DNA of 64,000 nucleotides. It comes from UTCFX2 sp963788145 (GTDB lineage Bacteria > Chloroflexota > Anaerolineae > Anaerolineales > UBA4823). The notes beneath the pieces were generated by a model. That model searched no databases. It was not told the DNA's origin and saw only the letters and a list, made by a program, of their open reading frames with translations. Position 1 is the first letter of the stretch, and each line of letters starts with the position of its first letter. A program made the position numbers and the translations under genes. This document shows, piece after piece, positions 31,649 through 42,929 of the stretch. The stretch is from the NCBI GenBank assembly GCA_963788145.1, contig CAWBFQ010000013.1, positions 1 to 64,000 on the forward strand. The letters are read 5' to 3'.

Positions 31649-32616
31649 TTGTTTTTGAACCATTATTAAGAGTCCAGGATCTTAAAATACATTTCTTCAC
31701 TTTCCGCGGCGTCGCAAAAGCGGTGGATGGCGTGTCCTTTGAGTGCCAGCAGGGTGAGGCCCTCGGATTGGTTGGTGAAAGCGGGTCTGGCAAATCTGTT
31801 TCCGGAATGGCGATCATGGGCTTGATCCAGCCGCCGGGCAAAGTGGTTGGCGGTGAGATCACATTTGAGGGCAATTCGTTATTGGGATCGTCTGAGAAAG
31901 AAATGCAAGAATGTACGCGGTAGCAAGATCAGTATGATCTTCCAAAATCCGCGCACCTGTTTGAATCCGGTCTTGACCCTGGGTGAGCAGATTGACCGGG
32001 TCTACCGGCGCCATTCGAACAGCTCAGCTGCTGAGGCGACTGCCCGCCGTTTCGAGATGTTGAGCCGGGTAGGTATTGGCGATCCGGACCGCTTCAGCAA
32101 GCAATATCCTCATCAGGTCAGCGGTGGGATGTGTCAGCGAGCAATGATTGTATGGCAATCATCTGCGAGCCGAAGTTGGTCATTGCAGATGAACCTACCA
32201 CGGGATTGGATGTGACGATCCAACGCCAGATTATGGAACTGCTGGCAGAAATTCGCGAGCGCATGAACGAGACCCAGATCTTAATCACTCATGATCTGGG
32301 TGTGGTGGCTGAAACCTGCCAGCGGATCGTTGTGATGTATGCCAGCCGGGTAATGGAGGTCTCTCCAACGCAGGAGCTTTTTAGTGATCCGCTGCATCCT
32401 TATACGATCGGATTATTCGAATCAATTCCTCGCGTGGATATCGATGAGCAGCCGATTCCGTTGCCGGGTTATGTTCCAAACGCCCTCAACCGTCCTGCCG
32501 GCTGCCCATTTCACCCGCGTTGCTCCAGAGCACAGGATCTCTGCCGGGTTGAACAACCAGAATTATTACCGGTAAAAGATGGCCGGCTGGCAGCCTGCCA
32601 CTTTGTGGAGAGGTAG
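31645..32616 (+). CDS. ABC importer ATPase, DppD/OppD-like (system 2)
   Basis: Most likely TTG start overlapping the permease stop (LIVFEPLLRVQDLKIHFFTF); no ATG is placed correctly. Walker A GESGSGKSVSG, Q-loop IFQNPRTCLNPVLTLGEQ, signature VSGGMCQRAMI, Walker B LVIADEPTTGLD, switch His ILITHDLGVVAETC, C-terminal CPFHPRCSRAQDLC. Shifts near 31905 and 32150. About 323 residues. Confidence 0.87.
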
Positions 32617-32618
32617 AT

Positions 32619-33602
32619 ATGCCATGCAAAATCTATCGTCATACCCCCCCGCTTTCTAGGAATTCACGAGATCTGACGATCCATTTTGTCGTTCAACATC
32701 GCCTGTTCACCCCCGATATCGTGGTGCACGCGGCCGACAAGGTCAATCTGAATGTATATCGCGGAGAGACTTTAGGCCTGGTTGGCGAAAGCGGATCGGG
32801 AAAGACCACCATCGGGCGCGGGACCCTCAGATTGATCGAACCGACATCTGGGGAAGTTCTTCTGGATGGGCAGAATATCGGCAAGCTGCGTGGCAAGGCG
32901 TTGCGTGATCTTCGTCGCAAGATGCAAATGGTCTTTCAAGACCCGACCGATTCCCTGACCCGCGTTTCACCTGTCGCCAAACACTGGTGGATGCCCTGGC
33001 ACATGCTGGCTGTAAGCCAAGCAAACGCCTCATGCGGGCTGTAGAACTGCTTGCCAGTGTGGGTTTGGAAGTATCCGACCTGGATAAATATCCGCACCAA
33101 TTCAGCGGAGGTCAGCAGCAGCGCATCGCCATTGCCCGGGCTCTGGCATTTACTCCAGAACTGCTCATCCTGGATGAACCGACAGCCTCGCTGGATGTTT
33201 CGGTAAAAACCCAGGTCACGCAGCTTTTGCGCGATCTGCAAAAGAAGTTCAACCTGAGTTTTATTCTCATTTCACACGATCTAAGCAATGTCAAATACAT
33301 GACCGATCGAGTAGCGGTAATGTATCTTGGACAAATCGTTGAGGTTGGCAACACGAGCGCCATCTTTTCAAATCCAATGCATCCTTATACACGCGTTTTG
33401 ATCGATTCGGTTCCAGTTCCAGATCCGAATCTGTCACCGGAAGCGCCTCACCTTGGTAGGGGAAATCCCCAGCGCCACAGCACCCCCCACAGGCTGCCGT
33501 TTCCATACCCGCTGTCCATTCCGCCTGGAGATTTGCGACCGGATTGAACCTCAGTTGGTCGGGGTAGAGGTTGGGCGCATGATTGCATGCCATCTGTATT
33601 AG
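32619..33602 (+). CDS. ABC importer ATPase, DppF/OppF-like (system 2)
   Basis: The first 20 residues are uncertain; DLTIHFVVQHRLFTPDIVVH then leads to Walker A GESGSGKTTIGRG, Q-loop VFQDPTDSL, signature FSGGQQQRIAIARAL, Walker B LLILDEPTASLD, switch His LISHDLSNVKYMTD. A shift near 32960 interrupts the region after the Q-loop, and another near 33455 hides the C-terminal Cys cluster, which reads PTGCRFHTRCPFRLEICDRI in the corrected frame and stops at 33602. About 327 residues. Last gene of the second importer. Confidence 0.85.
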
Positions 33603-33663
33603 TTGAGTGACCTTGTGCAGGATTCATTGACCTGGAGAACAAACAAAACGGAAGGAACCAGAA

Positions 33664-34773
33664 ATGTCCCCAAATAAAATGAAGGCAATCGTATGGGATG
33701 GGCGCAATTTTCCTGATGGTTTGACGTATACCGATTTTGATACCCCTAAGGTGCGACCTGGATGGGTACTGGTCAATACAAAGGCTGCCGGAATTTGTGG
33801 TTCCGATCTCCATTACCTGTTAGGTTATACCCGAAGTTGGATTCCGGATAAAAACCTCCCTGCTGTGCTCGGCCATGAAAATGCAGGCGTGGTCGTCGAA
33901 GTGGGCGAGGGTGTAACCAGTGTTAAGCCCGGCGATCGGGTGGCGATTGAACCTCTACACGGGTGTCTAGAGCGTGGACTGCCGCCCTGCCCAATGTGCA
34001 AAATCGGTAAATATCATATCTGCCAGAACGGGCTCACCCATGTCGGTATCCCGCTGGTTGAGATGCTCCCTGGTGGCTACGGCGAATATTCGATCGCTCA
34101 CGAGAGCCGCTTGTTCAAAGTGCCGGAAAATGTCTCCTTAGAAGATGCGGCGCTGTTGGATATCCTGGCAGTGGGTGTGCATGCCGTCAAGTTGGTTCGT
34201 CCCGGTATGGGTGACACAACCGTCGTATATGGCTGCGGGATTATTGGGCTGGATATGATCCAATGCCTGCGGGTAGAAGGCGTCAAAGATATCATTGCCA
34301 TCGCCAAATATGAGTTCCAGGCAGATATTGCGAAAAAATTAGGCGCCACAGAAATAGTTATCCTGGACAAGGATGTAGACCCGGTCAAAGAAGTGATGAA
34401 GCTGACCAATGGTCGGGGGGTTGACCAGGTCTATGAATGCGTTGGTGGCGAGACCGATGCGCTTGACCAGTCGGTAGGGATGTGCCGCATGGGAGGACAG
34501 GCGGTGATGCTGGGGGTTTTCTCCGGTCAGCGGCCGATGGATTTATTCACCATGCTATGGAAGGAGGTAAACATCATAGCCTCCAACAGCTATTCCACCG
34601 CAGGATACGAACGCGAGTTCCAGATAGCTATGGACCTGCTGCAAGATGGCAAAGTTTCCCATGATGAATTAATCACCCATCGTTTTTCGCCAGAGCAATG
34701 GAAAGATGCCCTGAATATGGCGATATCTAAGGGGAAAAACCAATCGATTAAAACGATGTTTATTCGCAGCTAA
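33664..34773 (+). CDS. zinc-dependent medium-chain dehydrogenase (first)
   Basis: Intact, 369 residues. Catalytic-zinc site: Cys in AAGICGSDLHYL, GHENAGVV and the Glu/His of VAIEPLHGC. The structural zinc lobe is abbreviated: CLERGLPPCPMCKIGKYHIC has the Cys residues spaced as in sorbitol/threonine dehydrogenase relatives. NAD(P) motif VVYGCGIIGLDMIQC. ATG 33664 has GGAAGGA upstream. It probably oxidises a polyol, hydroxy acid or amino-alcohol. It is followed closely by a paralogue, suggesting a two-step or two-substrate oxidation of the imported compound. Confidence 0.88.
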   Translation: MSPNKMKAIVWDGRNFPDGLTYTDFDTPKVRPGWVLVNTKAAGICGSDLHYLLGYTRSWIPDKNLPAVLGHENAGVVVEVGEGVTSVKPGDRVAIEPLHGCLERGLPPCPMCKIGKYHICQNGLTHVGIPLVEMLPGGYGEYSIAHESRLFKVPENVSLEDAALLDILAVGVHAVKLVRPGMGDTTVVYGCGIIGLDMIQCLRVEGVKDIIAIAKYEFQADIAKKLGATEIVILDKDVDPVKEVMKLTNGRGVDQVYECVGGETDALDQSVGMCRMGGQAVMLGVFSGQRPMDLFTMLWKEVNIIASNSYSTAGYEREFQIAMDLLQDGKVSHDELITHRFSPEQWKDALNMAISKGKNQSIKTMFIRS

Positions 34774-34817
34774 ATTTCAGCCAAGGGAATGTGCAGACGT
34801 ATGAAGGAAGAAGATAG

Positions 34818-35911
34818 ATGAAAGCAGTTATCTGGGACGGTGGTAATTGGCCAAACGGTGTGAGCTATGGGGATTTTCCTACTCCCGAACCTCCACCGGG
34901 TTGGGTGGTTGTAAAATCGATGGCGAATGGAATATGCGGTTCAGATCTGCATTATTTGCAAGGATATACCCGCCATCTGGTGCATGATCAGAATCTGCCT
35001 GCCGTAATGGGACATGAAGCTGCTGGCGTTATCGCAAAACTCGGCGACGGAGTGGAAGATCTTGAAAGTGGGCGACCGGGTGGCGTTGGAACCGCTGCAT
35101 GCCTGCCGGGAATTAGGTTTAAAACCTTGCCCCATGTGCCAGACAGGCAATTATCAACTCTGCCCGAACTTGAGTATCGTCGGTGTGCCAATTGGCCGGA
35201 TGATCCCTGGAGGATATGGCGAGTACTGCCTCTACCATAGTACGCGTGTTTTCAAATTACCCGACCATGTCAGTTTTGAAGAAGCAGCCCTGCTCGATAC
35301 CCTGGCCTGCACGGTACACGCGATTAATCTGGCAAGGCCGGTTCCCGGTGAAACCGCGGCGGTAATCGGCTGTGGGATCATCGGAATTGACACCATCCAG
35401 TGTCTTCGTGCTGCTGGCTTGAAAGATATCCTGGCGGTTTCCAAGTACGATTGGCAAGGCGAGATGGCCCGGAGTTATGGCGCTACGGAAGTGAGTGATC
35501 TCTGGCGGTAAGCTAGATCCGGTAAAGGAAGTCCAGCGCCTGACGCAAGGTTGGGGGGTAGACCAGGTCTACGAATGCGTGGGAGGCAATACCGACGCCT
35601 TGCAGGAAGCACTCGGGATGGTGCGACCCAAAGGCAAGATCATCATGGAAGGTGTTTTCTCCGGCGATAGACCGTTCGATCTGCTGACGCTTCTGTTGCG
35701 AGAGTCTCCAGTGCTGCCATCCATGTGTTATTCCTATTACGGCGGCAAGCGCGAATTTCAAATGGCGCTGGATATGGTGAGCAGCGGAAAAGCTGAACAG
35801 TCTTCGATGATCACCCATCGATTTGCGATCAAAGACTGGCGTGAGGCGATCCAAACCGCTATCGACAAGCACCGCACTCATGCCAGCAAGGTAATGTTTA
35901 TTTATTCGTAA
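34818..35911 (+). CDS. zinc-dependent medium-chain dehydrogenase (second)
   Basis: Paralogue of the previous gene (roughly half the residues shared). MKAVIWDGGNWPNGVSYGDF, GICGSDLHYLQGY, GHEAAGVIAKLGDGVEDL, then after a shift near 35065 KVGDRVALEPLHACRELGLK with CPMCQTGNYQLC, the cofactor motif VIGCGIIGIDTIQC, and after a second shift near 35500 DPVKEVQRLTQGWGVDQVYE to the end at 35911. About 365 residues. Zinc ligands are all present. Starts 44 bases after the first dehydrogenase; same operon. Confidence 0.85.
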
Positions 35912-35999
35912 TGGCCGCATCGTGCATGCTGCCCGGAAGTCAGTAGAAATTTCGAGATAAATCCAGAATTGTCGATGCATTTGAATGGAGGATTAGAAA

Positions 36000-36555
36000 A
36001 TGGTAGAAAACGAGAATATGGTCCCCAAGTCTACCGCTGCGCGTTTATTTACCACTGGCATGGAGTGGGAAGCAGGTTTATTTGTGGAAACATTCCGCGA
36101 ATTAATCAAGCGCATGTCGAGAGAAGAAGCACGTGAGATCCTGGGAAAGGCAATGTATCGGGCGGGTCACCGACTGGGTGAGGAAGCGCGCCAGTTCTCA
36201 AAAACCAGCAAAGGTCCGCTAGGTATGGCCGAGGCCTGGGATGTTTTATATGGCGCCGGAACCAAGGAAGCAGTTGAACTAAATCGAGAGACACTTTGTT
36301 TTTCGTGTATCGGGATGTGCGGCGTTCGATCTGATGGCACGCTGGGGACTGAGCCCGGAAGAGATCATTTTCATCGGTAAGGCCTATTGTGCAGGTGATG
36401 TGGGGCAGGCGCACGGCTTTGACGAAGAAATGTTTTTTCAGCATACCCGGCGACTGATGGCTGGTGACGACGGTTGCGTATGGGATTACACCACCTACGA
36501 AAAGGAGAAAGCCAATTCAGCCGCTGCGGTCGAGGAATTAGGGCTGGATAAATAG
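36000..36555 (+). CDS. L-2-amino-thiazoline-4-carboxylate hydrolase-like protein
   Basis: About 185 residues. ARLFTTGMEWEAGLFVETFR, the helical REEAREILGKAMYRAGHRLG block, then after a shift near 36320 the typical C-terminus YCAGDVGQAHGFDEEMFFQH and RRLMAGDDGCVWDYTTYEKE. The Cys/Asp-rich GDDxCxxxY end resembles the ATC_hydrolase family, whose founding member opens a thiazoline ring to S-carbamoyl-cysteine. Many family members sit with corrinoid methyltransferase genes and have no known substrate. Here the neighbours are a UroD-like and an MttB-like protein. Family call moderate, reaction uncertain. Confidence 0.6.
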
Positions 36556-36598
36556 CCCCTTTCCATTCGATCAGCGTCTTGGGAAAGCAGCTCTTCTT

Positions 36599-37778
36599 AT
36601 GATCAGCCACCGTGATCGTGTTCTGTCAGCCCTCGACCACCGTGAATCCGATCGGGTTCCGGTGGATCTGGGCGGCACACAAACCGGCCTCCTGGTTGAG
36701 CCTTACAACGCGCTCAAGCGGGCGCTGGGGCTTAATACACCCACGCAAGTGAGCAATATCGTCCTCGGGTTAGCCCATGTCGAAGAGGCTGTTCTGCAAC
36801 GTTTCGATATCGACATTCGGCATGTCCTGCCTGGACAAGCGGATCAATTTCATTTCAAGCTCCTGCCGGATGATAGTTTTTACGACGAGTTTGGCACACG
36901 TTGGCGCAAGCCGCCCGGTGGTTATTATTACGATATGGTCGAATTCCCGCTGGCAGAATGCACAATGGAGGCATTGGAGAAATTCCCCTGGCCAGACCCG
37001 GAGGATCCGGGCCGGGTACGCGGCGTCGGTGAAGAGCTTTCCAGACTGCGTGGCGAAACCGATTATGCCTTAGAAGCTGGTTTGGTGGGGTTATGGGAGA
37101 CCTCCTGGTTCGCAGTCGGGTTGGAGCGCATGCTATTTGCGCTCACGGATACCCCCGACTTTGTGGAAGCAATGATGGACCGGACATTGGAATTTCTCCT
37201 GCGAATGCACGGCGCCTACCTGGATGTGGCCGGTCCGTATCTTGACCTGGTGACACTATGGGACGATTATGGCGTCCAATCTACCAGCTTGATCTCACCT
37301 GTGCGGTGGCGCAGCCTGGTCAAACCCCGCCTGGCAGAGTTGATCGCTAATGATCCGTTCAAAGACCGGCGCCGCCATTGGGATACACACCTGCGGTTCA
37401 ATTGTCTCCCTGTTAGATGACCTCGTGGAAATTGGGATCCAGGTGATAAACCCGGTCCAAGTATCGGCCAGGAATATGTCGTTGCCCGAATTAAAGCAAC
37501 GCTACGGGAATCAACTGGTATTCTGGGGTGGTATCGATACACAATTTTTATTACCAAATGGCGGCCCAATGGAGGTCAGGCAAACAGTCGAGGATACGGT
37601 AAATCTGATGGCTCGTGGCGGCGGCTATATCCTGGCAGCTGTGCATAATATCCAACCAGGTGTTCCTCCCGAAAACATTATTGCAATGTACGATACCGCC
37701 AGGTCGGCAGGCTGGGAAAGAGCGGGCCAATCTCAACAAGCGAATGTGAAGGAAACGGGAAGTGAAGTGAAATTATGA
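36599..37778 (+). CDS. UroD-fold corrinoid-type methyltransferase-like protein (second)
   Basis: MISHRDRVLSALDHRESDRV with PVDLGGTQTG, the YDEFGTRWRKPPGGYYYDMV block, LWETSWFAVGLERMLFALTD, and after a shift near 37365 GIHTCGSIVSLLDDLVEIGI, INPVQVSARNMSLPELKQRY, VFWGGIDTQFLLPNGGPMEV and GGGYILAAVHNIQPGVPPEN. His and Cys of IHTCGS and the later residues fit the zinc site of methylcobamide:CoM-type enzymes. About 393 residues. It overlaps the MttB-like start by ATGA, a strong indication that the two act on one substrate. Confidence 0.8.
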
Positions 37779-39276
37779 ATCAACCGCCCGCTACCCCACT
37801 ACAGCTCAAAACCAGCGGTATTCGCCCGCGGGTGCATCAGCGGTTTGAGATCTTGAATGCAAGCGACATGGACAAAATCCATGCCGCCACGCTGCGGATT
37901 CTCAAAGAAGTGGGGGTCCGTTTTGACAGCCCAGAAGCGCTGTCGCTGCTGCGAAAGGCCGGTGCTGAGATTGAAGGTTCGCAGGTGCGCTTACCGGCCA
38001 GGATGGTTGAACAGGCTATCGAAAGCGCACCTGCTAAGGTGACCCTGTATGCCCGTGACCCTGCCAAAAACATGTACCTGGGGGAGGGCAGCATCCATTT
38101 CACAAGCGGTTTCGGGGCAACCTGGGTCCGCGATTCTGAAACTGGGGGCATGTCGAACTGCAACATTAAATGACCTGGCCGCTTTTACCCGGCTGGCAGA
38201 TGCGCTCGATCTCGTTCACATGGTCTTGTTTGCAGTTGTTCCCCAGGATGTCCCGGCTCGGTTGCTCGATGTGATTTGCACGGCTGAAGTGCTCCAGAAT
38301 ACCTCTAAACACGTCCAGCTCAGCCTGGAAGCGGCGGAACTGGTGGAGTATGTGCTTAAAATTGCACGCCAGATGGTTGGAAAAGGGGATCCTTTACCGA
38401 TCTCAGCAGGCGGCGTTCCCAATTCGCCGCTGCATTATTCTGAAGATGTGGCTATCAAGTTCATCCGCTTGCGCGCGAAAATGTGCCGTGTTTCATCGTT
38501 TGTGGCGCAATGGCCGGGGCAACTGCTCCGATCACTCTGGCTGGACTTCTGGTTCAACAGAATGCCGAGTTCTTGGCAGGTTTGGTGATCCACCAGCTTG
38601 CAAATCCCGGCGCTCCGGTGTCTACGGCACCTTTTCGGGTGGGTTTGACATGAGGTATACCAAGCTCGCCTTGGGCGGTCCTGAGGTCTCATTGATCACC
38701 TGTGCCACCCAACAGTTGTGTGACCGCTACGAGATCCCTTTGGGATATGCAACTGGAGGGGTGACGGACAGCCCGGTGAGCGATATTCAAGCCGGGATCG
38801 AAAAGACCTTTGGGGTTCTATCGGCTGCTATGGCTGGAGTGGATGTTATCCACGATGGAGTATCCGGATTGCTGGGCGCCGGGATGGTGACCAGCCTGGG
38901 CCAGCAGCTGATCGACCACGATCTATGTGCCTCCGTTCGATTTTTCTTACAAGGGATCCCTGTATCCAACTACTACGTTGGCTGAAGATCTGATTATCTT
39001 CAACCGGCGCAGGCGGAAATTTCATGTTAAGCGACCATACCGTCGCTGAGCTACGTAAATCGCTGTTTATGCTCCAATGCGGGCTCGCAACCTGGACCCA
39101 TTGAACACACCCGAAGGCAGCTCGTACCTGTTTGACGAATGCGACGAAACAGGCAAAGAAGCTGCTGGGCTCTCACCAGCCGCTGCCGATACCTGCAGCA
39201 GAAACGATTTGCGATCGAGTAAATCATTGAAGAAGCTCGTTTATTCATAAACTGTCAGCACAGGAGGATGATATGA
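37775..39276 (+). CDS. MttB-like trimethylamine/betaine methyltransferase (non-pyrrolysine type)
   Basis: N-terminus RPRVHQRFEILNASDMDKIH and ATLRILKEVGVRFDSPEAL is the MttB superfamily signature. Pieces in order: LPARMVEQAIESAPAKVTLY, FTSGFGATWVRDSETG, LADALDLVHMVLFAVVPQDV, GGVPNSPLHYSEDVAIKF, CGAMAGATAPITLAGLLVQQ, ATGGVTDSPVSDIQAGIEKT, LAEDLIIFNGAGGNFMLSDH. Shifts near 38140, 38490, 38600, 38985, 39010 and 39080-39220. No in-frame amber codon occupies the pyrrolysine position, so this is a non-Pyl homologue such as those acting on glycine betaine or carnitine-like quaternary amines. The C-terminal end, probably overlapping the next ATG, is uncertain. Confidence 0.8.
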
Positions 39277-41196
39277 GTGCGTCAATGCTTGGGGATATCT
39301 TATACGTGGATTTGACCCAGCGCAAGATTTCCAAACGCCCATACACAAAGGAGCTCGCCAGCCAGTATATCGGCTGCCGAGGTTATAATGCTGCCTTGCT
39401 GTGGGAAATGGTACCGAAAGGAACCGATCCCCTCGGACCGGATAATGTCTTGATATTTGGAACTGGTCCGCTGACGGGGACCTCTGCACCCAGCTCGGGG
39501 CGAATCTCGGTGACAACGAAAAGCCCATCCACCAACCTTTACCTCAAAACCAACGTGGGGGGAGCCTGGGGCGGGGAATTTCGATTTGCTGGATACAGCT
39601 ATGTGGTTTTTACCGGTAAAGCGGATACACCCGGTGTATCTTTATATCGATGACGACAAGGTCGAGATTCCGTGATGCCCGCCACCTGTGGGGAAAGGAT
39701 GTCCGCGCGACCGAGCATCATCATCCAACAGGAGATTGGCGACAGCAATCTCAAGGTCGCCAGTATTGGTCCAGGCAGGCGAAAACCTGGTCATGTTTGC
39801 TGCGATCATGTGCTCAAATTACAACGCCGCGGCGCGCGGCGGCGCAGGCGCAGTGATGGGTTCAAAAAATCTCAAAGCCATCGCGGTGCGCGGCACCCGC
39901 CCAGTGGAGGTGGCCGAACCCGACCGTTTCAAGGAGCTGGTTGGATGCAGCGTGGGAGCTCTACCACAAGCAATCTGGCGCGCTCAGCACGCATATCTAT
40001 GGGACTTCGGGCAGCGTCACAGCTGTGAACGAAATGCACATCCTGCCGACCTACAACTTATCAATCCGGTTATTTTGAAGACGCCGAACAAGATTTCCGG
40101 GCAGGCACTGGTCGACGGCGGCTATCTCAAGCGCCGGGTGGGCTGTTACTCCTGCCCGATGTCCTGCCACCGCTATTCAGAGGTAAAAGACGGAAAATAC
40201 CAGGGGGCATATGCCGGCGGACCGGAATATGAAACCTTCAGCGCTCTGGGTTCAGGAACCGGTGTGAGCGATATCGAAGCGATCATTCGGGCAAATGAGC
40301 TTTGCGATATTTACGGCCTGGATACCATTTCTACCGGAAGCGTGATCCAGTGGGCGATGGAATGCCACCAACGAGAGCTCAACTTCGACCGCGGATGGTT
40401 TGGATCTCTCCTGGGGGAATGCAGAGACGGTAATTTCATTGATCGAAATGATCACCTACCGCCAGGGCCTGGGCAATATGCTTGCGAACGGCGTCAAGCG
40501 CGCTGCTGAAGAAATGGGACAGAAACTCGGAAAACTGGGCGATGCAGGCCAAGGGGCTGGAGCAGTCGCGGGTTGAAACCCGGTCTGCATATTCTTATGC
40601 CCTGGCATTCATGGTCAACCCGCGCGGCCCGGATCACTTGATGACCGAAACGCTGGCCGAGTTTGGGATGTCGCCGGAAATGCTGGATGTCATCGAAAAA
40701 GTGACGGGGGATAAAAAATATGCCACACCCTATATCAACCGAGAAGCGCCCGGAGATCGTCCGCTGGCACGAAGACGTCTATGCAATGACGGATGCGCTT
40801 GGGCTGTGCGCATTTGCTTCGACCGCCCAGTATTATATGACCCCCTTGCTGATGTCCGAGCTTTTTTCGGCTTCGGTGGGTGTGCCTTGCGATGAAGAAC
40901 AGGGCATGAAGCTCGGCAAGAAGATCGTCACCATGGAACGCTGCTTCAACACAAGGGAAGGTGCCACTCGTGTGGACGATCGCTTGCCGAAGCGCCTGAT
41001 GACCGAAGCCCTTAAAAATGTCACGGACAGGCCCAATATCAATTCGCTTGAGGTGATGAATCCTCTTCTTGATCGCTACTATGCCATGCATGAATGGGAT
41101 GTAGCCACCGGTCGTCCGACCAGAGCCGTGCTGGAAGACTACAACTTGAAGTCCTGGGCTGATGAGCTGGAGAAGCTCGGGTACATTCCGAGCTGA
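39273..41196 (+). CDS. tungsten-type aldehyde:ferredoxin oxidoreductase
   Basis: About 630 residues in several frames. N-terminal domain: GDILYVDLTQRKISKRPYTK, YIGCRGYNAALLWEMVPKG, FGTGPLTGTSAPSSGR, TNVGGAWGGEFRFAGYSYVV. Pterin contacts: NYNAAARGGAGAVMGSKNLK. Iron-sulfur Cys: GCYSCPMSCHRYS with the fourth Cys in TDALGLCAF. C-terminal domain: FSALGSGTGVSDIEAIIRAN, AYSYALAFMVNPRGPDH. Shifts near 39650, 39700, 39780, 39950, 40060, 40440, 40530 and 40725. It oxidises an aldehyde to the acid with ferredoxin; the MoaD-like and ferredoxin genes that follow fit the cofactor and electron path. Confidence 0.88.
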
Positions 41197-41285
41197 GAAC
41201 GATCTGAACAAAAAAACTGGATTTTCGCCCTCGAAGAGGCGGGCAGAAGACAGCAAACCATTCACAAAGAAACAGGGATATCGAT

Positions 41286-42389
41286 ATGTTTACAAAAGAT
41301 AATATCGGAGCATTTTTAGAAGGTCTGGCAATTCTCGGAACGGGTGGTGGAGGCTCTCCCGAGTGGGGTCGGATCATCATGGAAAACGACCTTGAAAAAG
41401 GTCGGGCGGCGAAAATCGTTCAGCCTGAGGATGTGCCTGATGATGCCACAGTCGCCAGCGGCGGGATCATGGGCTCCGTGAAAGTCCTGGACAAGATCAG
41501 CCCAAAAGAATTAATCTCTGGTTGGGAGAAGCGCTTTGAGCTTACGGAAGCGTTCAAGCTGCAGGCCGAGACGATTGGCAAGAAAATCGATTATATCGTT
41601 GCCTTTGAGATGGGTGGGCTGAACACTCCGGTGATGCTTTCCCTGGGCGCTCGCACCGGCATCCCGGTGATCGACGGAGACGGTCTTGGACGGGCAGCGC
41701 CTGAGACTCAGATGATCTCATTTATCGGCTACGGTGTATCCCTGACCCCCATGCCGCTGGTGGACGCCGCAGGGAACGCAGTTGTCGTCCGGTACGGCGC
41801 CGAGAACACTTTTGCGGACATGTTGGGCCGCTGGGTGGTGACTCGAGGTGGGGGGATGGGGGCAAACAGCCATTATCCGATGAGTGGAAAGAAGCTTAAA
41901 GAGACAGTGATCCCTCACACGATCAGCGGCGCCCTGGCTTTGGGGGAAGCAGTCATCAAAGCTCGAGCTGAAAAAATGGATCCGGTCGCGGTCGTCGCCA
42001 ATTTTGTTGGAGGGAAGCACCTGTACTCCGGTGTCATTCAAAAGTTAGAGGAAAAAGAATGGGAAGGTTTTTACTTCATCAATGCACAGCTGAGCGGCGG
42101 CGCTGAGCTGGTGATCAAGAATGAGTATATGGCTTTGAAGATGGACGGAAAACCCGTCACAATTTTCCCCGATTTCATCCTGGGACTGGACCCTGAGACA
42201 GGCCGCGGTTTGATGAGCGCGGATTTGAAAGTAGGCGATGAAATCGCGCTGGTCGTCGCACCTTGCCATCCGCGCCTGCGGGGAGCATTGAAGTCCAAAG
42301 AAGGTCAGAATGCCTTCTCGCCGGTTCGCTTTGGTCAGCCTGACCTGGTCTTCAAACCGGTTGAAGAGCTGCTTAAGGGTATGTTTTGA
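41286..42389 (+). CDS. DUF917 / S-methyl-thiohydantoin desulfurase family protein
   Basis: Intact, 367 residues. The family's opening LAILGTGGGGSPEWGR, VASGGIMGSVKVLDK, GMGANSHYP-like RGGGMGANSHYPMSG, NAQLSGGAELVIKNEYMALK and PDFILGLDPETGRGLMSADL are present. DUF917 proteins usually lie beside hydantoinase/oxoprolinase genes, and one member was described as a thiohydantoin desulfurase in ergothioneine breakdown. Here hydantoinase is absent. With the thiazoline-hydrolase-like and MttB-like neighbours it hints at a sulfur- or nitrogen-heterocycle substrate. Reaction in this organism is unknown. GGGATATCG precedes the ATG; no strong ribosome site. Confidence 0.78.
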   Translation: MFTKDNIGAFLEGLAILGTGGGGSPEWGRIIMENDLEKGRAAKIVQPEDVPDDATVASGGIMGSVKVLDKISPKELISGWEKRFELTEAFKLQAETIGKKIDYIVAFEMGGLNTPVMLSLGARTGIPVIDGDGLGRAAPETQMISFIGYGVSLTPMPLVDAAGNAVVVRYGAENTFADMLGRWVVTRGGGMGANSHYPMSGKKLKETVIPHTISGALALGEAVIKARAEKMDPVAVVANFVGGKHLYSGVIQKLEEKEWEGFYFINAQLSGGAELVIKNEYMALKMDGKPVTIFPDFILGLDPETGRGLMSADLKVGDEIALVVAPCHPRLRGALKSKEGQNAFSPVRFGQPDLVFKPVEELLKGMF

Positions 42390-42414
42390 AATTTTGATAG
42401 AAAGGTAACAGGCG

Positions 42415-42929
42415 ATGAAACAGATTCGAGTGGATGTCGAAAAATGTACCGGCTGCGGGCAGTGTGCATTGGCCTGTTCGTTCAGGAATGTCGGTAAATT
42501 CGAGCTGAGCCAGAGCAATATCCGGATTATTCAATGGGAAGATATCTGTCTCTCAGTGCCGAACCTCTGCCAGCAATGTGAAGACACACCCTGTGTGGTC
42601 TCTTGTCCGACGGAAGCGATCTATGTCAATCCCGAAACTGGCGCGATTGTGATCGATACAGACCTGTGCACCCAATGCTACAACTGTGAAGAGGAGTGCC
42701 GCTACCAGGTGATCCATGTCGACCCCTGGAAGGAAATCCGCTCACCTGCGATCTGTGCGGCGGCAGCCCGCAATGTGTTGCGGTTTGTTTCCCTGGGGCG
42801 CTGAGCTTTGTGGAAATCCCGGAGGCTGAAAAAGAACCGCTTAAAGCATTGGCTCAAGTATTGATCGATCGGTCAGAAGGAAGACCCGTCCCTCCGCCGG
42901 TAGAGTTGAGCTCCAGGAGCGTCACATGA
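42415..42929 (+). CDS. four-cluster ferredoxin-like electron-transfer subunit
   Basis: About 171 residues of the HycB/AOR-partner type. Four Cys motifs: CTGCGQCALAC, CQQCEDTPCVVSC, CTQCYNCEEEC and, after a shift near 42745, CDLCGGSPQCVAVC. This predicts four [4Fe-4S] clusters. It lies after the aldehyde oxidoreductase and DUF917 genes and overlaps the following MoaD-like gene (ATGA). It should carry electrons from the tungsten enzyme to ferredoxin, NAD or another acceptor. Confidence 0.88.

Noticed and set aside
19918..33602. Composite transposon carrying the importers
   Set aside because: The direct repeats contain a regulator gene and no transposase, terminal inverted repeats or target duplications.
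37775..39276. Pyrrolysine (in-frame amber) in the MttB-like gene
   Set aside because: The frame breaks end at other stops caused by shifts; no TAG lies in the conserved-frame continuation and no pyl genes are present.
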